Part shown: positions 31,915 to 64,000 of the stretch, one piece after another
Layout: each line of letters starts with the position of its first letter
Position numbering within the stretch: position 1 is the stretch's first letter
Source of the DNA: Shinisaurus crocodilurus
Taxonomy: Eukaryota > Chordata > Lepidosauria > Squamata > Shinisauridae
DNA: 64,000 nucleotides
Assembly: GCA_021292165.1 (NCBI GenBank)
Contig: CM037877.1
Location: forward strand, 6,067,980 to 6,131,979
Reading direction: 5' to 3'
Notes under the pieces: model-generated
The model's input: the letters and a program-made list of their open reading frames with translations, nothing else
The model's database searches: none
Told to the model about the DNA's origin: nothing
Program-made: the position numbers and the translations under genes

Positions 31915-32192
31915 TCATTCTGTGTTTTTGCGTTCGCAAACGGTGCGCCGAACAGAGCTAAAAGGATCGCGAACAGACTTGTTTGAGCCGAACAAGGCGA
32001 GTTCGCTACTGTTCGCGCTTGCTGAATGGTTCCCCGAAAATGCTCACACAACTCAGGGTTGTGTGAGAATTTTTGTAGAACTGTTCAGCAAGTGCGAACT
32101 CGCCTTGTTCGGCTCACACAAGTCTGTTCGTGAACATTCTCCTTTAGCTCCCTCCGGCTCACCGTTTCTGAATGCAAAAAAACCAGAACGGT
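31915..32192. mobile_element. Unclassified long palindromic MITE (arms about 133 nt)
   Basis: The left arm (ATTCTGTGTTTTTGCGTTCG...ACAGACTTGTTTGAGCCGAA...GCTCACACAAC) pairs with the right arm ending ACCGTTTCTGAATGC-AAAAAAACC. The centre is ACAACTCAGGGTTGT near 32055. There is no coding capacity and no clear target duplication. Confidence 0.75.
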
Positions 32193-32481
32193 GACATGAG
32201 CGTACCTTCATTGTGATTTGCATTGTAAATTGATCTGGTTCTGCTTGTAGCTAAGAATTCCTCCATACATTCTTGGTGGGTGGTGGCATGGCCACTCAAA
32301 ACTACACTGCTGCATTTCTAGGGACTAGCATCAAATTAAAAATGGCTATTTCATGAGCTACTATTGCCAAGATGTAGTAATTAAAATAAACATTTCAGAG
32401 GGGGAAAAGGCTTTTCTGCAGCTTGCTTTTCTGCATGCTTACTCAGATGTAGGCCCTATTGACCTCAGTGGAAATTAGATT

Positions 32482-32594
32482 TCATAATAGAGTTGGAAGG
32501 AGCCTACAAGGCTATCGAGTCCAACCCCCTGCTCAATGCAGGAAACTAGAGGAGGGGTCTCCCATCAAAGTAATAACCAGGCCTGACCCTGCTT
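32482..32594 (-). mobile_element. 5S-rRNA-derived SINE, reverse, truncated
   Basis: GAGTTGGAAGGAGCCTACAA (CR1 tail), then GGTCTCCCATCAAAGTAATA and CTGACCCTGCTTA (5S in reverse). Confidence 0.75.
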
Positions 32595-32599
32595 ACTTC

Positions 32600-33275
32600 C
32601 AAACAACTTATGCTTAGTACTATAGCCCTAAGTCTTAATACTATTCTGCATAACGTTGCTACTATAGTGGATCAGGTGAACTTCCGAACTTCTCCTTTTA
32701 TTTTTCTCTTTCAAATACAATCTAAAAATTATGTGGGAAGTGCTCTCTGTACCTTATCATCCAGGAATCCCCCATACGGCAAGTGCCTTCTAGGTTGCTA
32801 AAATATGTTGCTGTACTAGTGATAATTTCAGCCTCATGGATATTTTCTTTAAGAGTCACCTCTCTCCCCTACCCTCTAAATAATTTTCAGTCATTTGTCT
32901 GTGCATGTGTATGTTCTCCCTAATATCCCAGTGCCCAGGGTGTTATTGGGGAAAAATGATATTATTATACTGACAAGGTAGAGCATTTTATTTTAGTACA
33001 TTCAGCTAAAGATGTGCCTTCCTCCACAGCAACTCTCTTTTCTCAAACACTATTAATTGTTGGAGAGTGATTTCATAATTGGTTGACAAAGCATGCATTT
33101 GTTTGATCTATGGGGGGCGGGGGAGAGATGATCCCATCTGGAGAGAGTCAGATAATACATTTGGGGTTTTTGTTTATTCAGTATTTTTGTATCCCACTCT
33201 TCTTACTATCCTGGAACTCAGAGCACCTAACAACCCAAAATAATAAAACAACCCTAAAAATAAAGATCACAACGC
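32600..33275 (+). other. KIF24 intron 1, nothing recognised
   Basis: AT-rich intronic DNA without supported features. Confidence 0.35.
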
Positions 33276-33280
33276 ATGAG

Positions 33281-33443
33281 GAGGGGATGTGGCTCAGTGG
33301 ACCAGCACTTGCTTGGCATGCAGAAGGTCCCAGGAGGAATCCTGCCTGAAACCCTGGAGAGCCCTTGCTGCCAGCCAGTGTCCACAATACTGGACTAGAT
33401 GGACCAGTGTGTTCTGACTCAGTATAATGCAGCTTCCGATGCA
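33281..33443 (+). mobile_element. tRNA-derived SINE (GTGGCTCAGTGG type)
   Basis: GATGTGGCTCAGTGGACCAG, TTGGCATGCAGAAGGTCCC, CCTGAAACCCTGGAGAGCCC, CTCAGTATAATGCAGCTTCC. The B-box region is partly deleted. Confidence 0.82.
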
Positions 33444-33607
33444 TATCAGAAATACTATAAAGCAGTATTATATACGGTAGCTTGTGAGTTGCTTTCAGCG
33501 TATTTTATGATGGTGTATCCTTCATTTTGGGAGCATTTAAACTTGAGAGGGAAGCATCAGTGATTTGTAATAAATTATAATTCAGTCACCAGTATTTAGA
33601 TAGTGGT

Positions 33608-33936
33608 CTGGTTCGCAGAACATGACAACCCACTGTGGATTAATTTATGCGCAGGGGCTGTTGTGCCGTGCCGGGCGCCCGCAGGTGCCCACCTTGCCAT
33701 GGCTCATTGTGTCGTGGGAACCCATGTGGCAGGGATTGTTTGAGAGTTAGGCAACCCTCAAATAACCCTAAAACAAGCCATGGGTTATTTGAGGGTTACC
33801 GCCTGGGTTTGCATGACACGGCAAGGTGGGTGCCCACAGGTGCCACGCAAAAGTAGTTCCCGTGGGCACCCAGCACGACGTGGCAGCTCCCATGGGTAAA
33901 TTAAGCCACAGTGGGCTGTCGTCTCATGTGAACCAG
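33608..33936. mobile_element. Palindromic GC-rich MITE (CTGGTTC...GAACCAG ends)
   Basis: The left CTGGTTCGCAGAACATGACA...CCCACTGTGGATTAATTTA is mirrored by TAAATTAAGCCACAGTGGGC...CTCATGTGAACCAG. An inner pair, GCAGGTGCCCACCTTGCC/GGCAAGGTGGGTGCCCACAG, is also present. It is related in its ends to 39078-39511. Confidence 0.72.
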
Positions 33937-33939
33937 GGC

Positions 33940-34745
33940 AGCATCTCACGGTAGATAAATGCTTGAGAAAGATTTAGAAATTGTACACAATAAAAAGGAG
34001 ATCTAGATGTGAAAGTATATATAGTAACTCACCTTAACTACATTTAGTTTGAAGGAAATGTGTTTGATTTCAGGAGCAGTAATAATATGCTTAAGATGGG
34101 AACAGTCTCTCCTATCTATTAACACATGCTAGAACCCCTTTGTCTTTGTGGCATGACCTTTTGAATCCATCTATATCCATTTCGTGGCCTTTGATCCTTA
34201 GCCATGGGGAGCATTTGTGACATCTAAATTTAGGCATGTTGCATTCTGTAGTGGGTAGGGTGGGTTTCTGCAGCTTGTATCTTTAGTTGTATAGACTTCA
34301 CAAGTGGAAGAAGGCAGGAGATACAAGTAAGTGATTGTACGTTCCAGTAGATTACTCTCTCTGTACTTTTATTATGTATTGTGAACTTCTGTGTCTATTA
34401 AGTCTTGGTTGATTGATTAATTACCGGTAACTCCATTTACATGCTCAATACCTGGTAAAAGTGTCTCTTTAGGCTCCTGAATGAAGGTGACAATTTAAGA
34501 AATGAATTGCAGGATCTACTAGTTACTGGTTGGAGAAAAGAAAGCCACCGTTATTTTAATGAAATGTGTTAAGTGCACACTGTTCTGCTTCTTAGGTTTA
34601 TGAGTTTAACTGGTGGTTTGGGGGCCGCAGGGTTCAATTCTCCTCACCAGCTGCTGTTTTTCCCCATGGTTTTGAAGACACTAGTTTGTTAATACTGTCA
34701 GAGTGACAGGATGAGCCCTGCTGCATAGTTTTTATTACTAAATCA
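33940..34745 (+). other. KIF24 intron 1, nothing recognised
   Basis: AT-rich unclassified intronic DNA. Confidence 0.35.
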
Positions 34746-34748
34746 CTG

Positions 34749-35192
34749 AGGGTGCAATCCAACCAGGATGCCCGTAATCCTCCGAGCTCAGAGGATTACG
34801 GGCATCCGGTGTAGGGCGGGAGGAGCATGGAGGCGAAGGTCTCCGCACTCCTCCTGCCCTGCAAGCACTGAGACAGCCAATTTCAGTTGTCTAAATGCGG
34901 CGCTTCAGAGGACGGAGGCTGAGGTGCCACCCAGATACCTCGTATCTTGGCGTTACCGATTTCCTCCCCTCAGAATGCCCCCAAGAGCCCTTCTCTGAGG
35001 TTGCTCTTGCGACCCCAGAGAAGCAGCCGGTGTGGCTCTTTCCATGCCAGCTGCGGGGGTGGTGGTGGAGGGGGATCCTAGCAGAGTCCCAGCTATGAGG
35101 TCGGAGTGATTTTGCAACCCCATAGCTGGGAATCCAAAAAGTCCTACGGCCATCTAGATGCTGTCTAGCGGCTGTAAGATTGCGCTGTGAGA
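34749..35192. mobile_element. Unclassified repeat with imperfect inverted ends
   Basis: It starts GGGTGCAATCCAACCAGGAT, contains a short perfect hairpin (GCCCGTAATCCTCCGAGCTC with GAGGATTACGGGC) and ends GGCTGTAAGATTGCGC. The copy at 50556-51010 has the same order of blocks (GGGTGCAGTCCAACTGAGAC; GGGAGG; CTATGGCC.TC..GATGATGTCTAG). Confidence 0.55.
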
Positions 35193-36020
35193 TATCTGGG
35201 GGTGCACATCATTTTCTTCCTCTGCTCTCCATATTCCTTTACACAAGCAAAATGATAAAAGCTGTTGTGGAAGCAGTAATGCTAAAGGGCAGGGTAAAAA
35301 TTCTTGAAATTAAATATGTAAAGTTTAATGTGGGAAATGCAGTGCACTACCTGGTAGATCGTTTGAATCTGTTATTTAAAACCTTAAGTAATCAATGTCA
35401 CCACCCAAGTAAATCAAGCTTTAATTTCTTTTCTTAAATAACTCAAAGCAGCATACAAAAATCATGATATACTTTAAAAAAGCAGTAACATGAAGACCAT
35501 TTAAAATCCAGCGACTGCAAAGCAGCAAATCAGGCAAATGCAAAGGAGAATTCACACCAGTCAAAACAAACAGTCAGCAATTCCTAATGTGTTAAATGTC
35601 CAGAAGCAACCAATTTGGTGCAATTTTTAGAGGGGTTTCTGCAAAAAGGTCCAAAGCTTGTGGACCATAAATACTCATATATCTATTATTGTATAAGCTT
35701 TCGTGGATTATGGTCTACTTTATCAGATGCTTAAAGTGTTATCCTAAGTTGGCAGGTTATATACATAACCTGTCCAGGGGGGAAATTGTAAGCTGTGAGG
35801 TCGGAGCTAAATGAAATGCAAGCCAGAACATTTCACTTTCAAATCTCTTCAGTCATTTGCTCACTGTAGAGCTTTGGTAAGCCGCTGTTCTTCATCTTAT
35901 TTGCAATAGGGGATAATATTACTGGTATACAACAGGGTTGGTGTGAAGATGGCTGAGATAGGAAAAAACAGTTTATAAATATTATTCATTCAGAGAAGCT
36001 TATGGTAGTGTACCTTGTTT
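35193..36020 (+). other. KIF24 intron 1, nothing clearly recognised
   Basis: A TTTCGTGGATTATGGTCTAC...TCAGATGCTT segment near 35700 resembles the repeat tail seen at 22180. Otherwise no support for any feature. Confidence 0.35.
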
Positions 36021-36023
36021 TGC

Positions 36024-36170
36024 TGCCCCACCCCATTTTATCCTCTCAACAACCCTGTAATGTAGGTTAGGCTAAGAAACAGTGATTGGCCCAATATCGA
36101 CCACTGAGCTTCATGGTTGAGTGGGGATTTGAGCTTGGGTCTCCCTCATGCACTGGTTCTCTAACAGCAC
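36024..36170 (-). repeat. Sauria-like SINE fragment, reverse
   Basis: CATTTTATCCTCTCAACAAC, TAGGTTAGGCTAAGAAACAG and TGAGTGGGGATTTGAGCTTG match the SINE body in reverse with many changes. Confidence 0.65.
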
Positions 36171-36631
36171 AATCCTATTCAAGTTTCCTTAAAGGTAAGT
36201 CCCACTAAATCCAGTAGCGTATATGCCCAGGTAAGTATGCAGAGGATTGCAACCTAAGTACTAAATTACTGTGTGTGTTAATACTGAAAGTTCCAAGCAA
36301 CTTGGAATTTCAAGCAAGGATTCAGGAGCCCTTTGAGCTATTTACAGATACAGCTTTGGGCAAGGGTGGTGATGGGAACAGGGTAGTGGGGATTATCCAG
36401 CATTGGGCTTAGTCTCCCAAGCACTGCTGCTACAAGACCCTGATCCATTTGTAAGGGTCACTGCAGGATTTCCAGTCAGCCTGTTAACATGAAATGGAAG
36501 CTCTGTGGCAGCAGTGGTTGATGGATTGTTTCTGTTATCAAAAATCCCCTTTTCATATAGAAAATAATAATTTTGTCTTTATCTGTTTGTTTGTTTGTTT
36601 GTTTGTTTATGTAATAGACATTGAATAGAAG

Positions 36632-61383
<24,752 letters not shown>

Positions 61384-61618
61384 TAAGTGGCAGGCCTGGT
61401 TTGAAACTGGAAGAGAGTCTGAGCCAAGCCAGGCTCAATTTTGGGGGGGCTGTAACACAAAGGTGACTCCTCGGCTAGGCGTCTGTTGCCTAAGAAGAAG
61501 CTTCACTTTTAAGGCATCGCGTCGCTGGCTCAAATCTCAAGCTGTCACTTGTTGCCAAGGGAGGGAGAATGACTGAGCCCTTCTAACCCTCTGGTTCCCT
61601 GACCTACTTCCTCTACAG

Positions 61619-61692
61619 CAGTGTTCTCCAACCTTGGATCCCCAGATATTTTTGGCCTACAACTCCCAGCATGCCCCAGCCAGCTATGCTGC
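61619..61692. repeat. Left half of the palindromic hAT MITE
   Basis: CAGTGTTCTCCAACCTTGGA through CCCCAGCCAGCTATGCTG; the right arm is missing. Confidence 0.75.
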
Positions 61693-63255
61693 CTACAGGC
61701 TTCTTACAGAGGAAACAAGATGAATGGCACAATCCATCAGGAAGGAACATTGACATTGCTAGCCTCACTGGAATTGCCACGAGCTACACAGTAATAAAGA
61801 TTTCTGTTGAGCTGGGCTGCTGTCCAGAGACATGAACACAAATGCAGTTCAGACATTTCTCCGGGGCTTCAGAATCGTTTTATTTGCTGGAATCTATCTT
61901 TAGCCTGTGGATTAAAATAACCAGTAGAATGCATGTTGCTGGACAAATCATTCTGCTCAACTCAGCCAGTTGCAAGAAATAACAAGGAAAGAGAGCGGTC
62001 TTGAGCACAACAGTGGATCGTTGTTATAAATCCCATATAGCTAGAAATCCTCCAGTGCTTGTTTCTTCAGCCATGCTGCTTGGATGGCATTATTCTGTTG
62101 AATGGCGGGTTGCAGCAGTGGGAGAGTTCCTTTAATTTAGATTTAGAGACTGCTGTATCCCACAGACCTTTTTCACCCAATGAGCAAGAAAATCCCATGG
62201 AACTCTGTAGCTAGCAATTTGCTTAATGTACATAAATAGCAGTTTCTAAAAATTCTTAATGGTATCGAATTCTAACAAATATGCAGAAGTGTGTGCTTCT
62301 CCACAACACCCACAGTGATTTTGTGATAATTGATTCATTTCATTTTATAGGTGGTGAAGTACTACTGGTAGGACAGTCATTGTCTTTGGTACATTTGTCC
62401 ATACTCACACCCACAAATCCATGGATACTTCTACCGCTAAATTCCTCTCCTCTTTCTTCCTGAGAAAACAATAAATTAATTGCAGCATTACTCATCCTTA
62501 AATAGATTTTCCCTGTAAGTCATCTCTTATTTGGTTTAAGGGAGAGTTCTTCAAAATAAGTTTGCTCTCTTAGGGATACATCAACTTGTAGTTTTGATAG
62601 AAGTGGTGCTGCCCTTCATTGGGGGAGGGGTAGCAGGTCCCTTCCGCAATAGCGAAGCATCAGTTTTCTGTGCCCATTCCAAGCCTGGAACACAGGGCCC
62701 CTCTTTCTTCCCTCCCCCCACCACACACGAAAGGTCTTGCCTGTTTTGAAAAACCTTTAGCTTTGGGTCCCTTTGTTTTATCAACCTACACTTCTAGCTG
62801 CTTCATCTGTATTTATAGCCACACTTGGCACTATATTAATGACACACAAGTGACGAGGCCCTTTAGACCCCATCTCTGGAATCTAGTGTCGGTTCTTCCG
62901 TGCGCTCTGGAGGCCTAACTCATTTCTGTTCTGGGGCCTGTAAAGCTGAACTGCAGAACCAGCTCCTGCCGTCCCTGGCATCGCAATGCTGCTGATTACG
63001 ACAGTGCTTTCCTTCCTCCTGCCGCTAGTCAGACGCCCCACACGCTGGATTGTACCCAGTGGTGTCTTTCTACTAGTGCAAAGCTTCTGCCACTTGCAGA
63101 AATCCTTGCATGTAAGTGTCAAACCCAATACTTTGATTCTGCTGATGCAAGCCGTTGCACAAGCTGTTCCACAAGACATTGCGCAACTCAGTACAACTTT
63201 TTTAGGCTAGATGTTGCTTGTGCTAGCGGTGCTAGTGGTTGTGCAACCACTAGTG
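61693..63255 (+). other. KIF24 intron, nothing recognised
   Basis: No exon, hairpin or named repeat is supported. Confidence 0.35.
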
Positions 63256-63258
63256 CAG

Positions 63259-63395
63259 TGGTGGGGAACATGTGGTCCTCCAGATGTTGTTCAGCTGCAA
63301 CTCCCATCAACCTTAGCCAGCATAACCAGTGATAAGGGATGTTGAGAATTGCAGTCTAACGTCATCTGGAAGGCCACACGTTCCCCTGCACTAGC
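63259..63395. mobile_element. Palindromic MITE
   Basis: The left GTGCAGTGGTGGGGAACATG...TCAGCTGCAACTCCC is mirrored by GAGAATTGCAGTCTAACGTC...ACACGTTCCCCTGCAC. Confidence 0.72.
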
Positions 63396-63815
63396 AGAAC
63401 ACCAACTCTTGTAACTTGTCCATCAGCGTAACATTGGATATTATCCACTGTTGGCTACTTCTAGCTGTGCATAGAACTAAACTGAGCATAGAACTGTGCA
63501 CAGTTTCTAAGCTGTGCATAGAACTGTGCCAGCAGGAACTAAGGAACTCTGGAGTTTGTAGTTCTTGGCAGAGCTCTAACATGATAAGTCCTAGAGGTCC
63601 CTGTATTAGTGCTCGCTCGCTCTCTGTCTCACCCTCTCTCTCTTCTAGATGAGGGGCTGCTAATACCAGCAACTCAGTATTTTGATAATCTTCCTTTTTC
63701 ACTTAACGCCACTTATGATCAGCTCCACCCAATCTTATAAGATCTGGACACGCCAAGTGGATATATAGACGGAGGGAAGGAAGTTTGCATCGACATCCTC
63801 AAGCATGGCCTATAA

Positions 63816-63950
63816 CAGTGTTCTCCAACCTTGGGTCCCCAGATGTTTTTGCCCTACAACTCCCAGCATGCCCCAGCCAGCATAGCTGGCTGGGGCATGC
63901 TGGGAGTTGTAGGGCAAAAACATCTGGGGACCCAAGGTTGGAGAACACTG
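63816..63950. mobile_element. Perfect palindromic hAT MITE (8-bp TSD)
   Basis: A 135-bp hairpin with arms of about 65 nt that pair without mismatch around a 5-nt centre. Exact GCCTATAA flanks are at 63808-63815 and 63951-63958. Both arms have the private change TTTGCCCTAC/GTAGGGCAAA. Confidence 0.95.
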
Positions 63951-64000
63951 GCCTATAATGTAGCCTCAGCTTCTTTCCTCAAGACGTACAGCCTAAGCAG

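Overview
This is vertebrate nuclear DNA, most likely from a squamate reptile (lizard). The evidence is a single-copy, intron-rich gene arrangement typical of vertebrates plus a squamate-type repeat load: tRNA-derived Sauria-like SINEs, 5S-rRNA-derived SINEs joined to a CR1 tail, CR1 and L2-like LINE ends, a young LINE with three near-identical 3' ends, mariner-type MITEs, and very many hAT elements with 8-bp target duplications. There is no prokaryotic gene organisation, CRISPR array or operon.

Layout. (1) 1-14185, + strand: the last exons of a membrane-protein gene I cannot name. An extracellular ricin-type (beta-trefoil-like) exon is at 259-735, a Ser/Thr-rich stalk exon at 1805-1945, a transmembrane exon at 5613-5703 and a cytoplasmic terminal exon at 13975-14185. 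The terminal exon and its flanks are tandemly duplicated (6120-10154 and 12749-14663). The upstream exon copy at 9025-9234 is frameshifted relative to the transmembrane exon. (2) 17917-19938, - strand: the complete two-exon coding region of NUDT2 (Ap4A hydrolase, 149 aa), convergent with the first gene. (3) About 24120-25000: a CpG-rich, CCAAT-rich bidirectional promoter between NUDT2 and KIF24 with two X-box-like (RFX) palindromes. (4) 36632-61382, + strand: nine coding exons of KIF24 (kinesin-13-like, centriolar), covering the N-terminal SAM domain and the kinesin motor (536 codons). The gene continues past the right edge. The head-to-head NUDT2/KIF24 arrangement matches the human 9p13 locus as I remember it.

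The rest is introns and intergenic DNA filled with nested transposable elements. Several insertions can be proved and dated relative to the exon duplication, because the other copy keeps the empty site. I did not find a new multi-gene system. The observations most worth a second look are the duplicated, frameshifted terminal exon; palindromic hAT MITEs whose private mutations occur in both arms; one palindrome that has grown into its flanking DNA; the 5S-SINE/CR1 chimeras; the X-box pair in the KIF24 promoter; and a 33-nt exact U2 snRNA fragment in a KIF24 intron.
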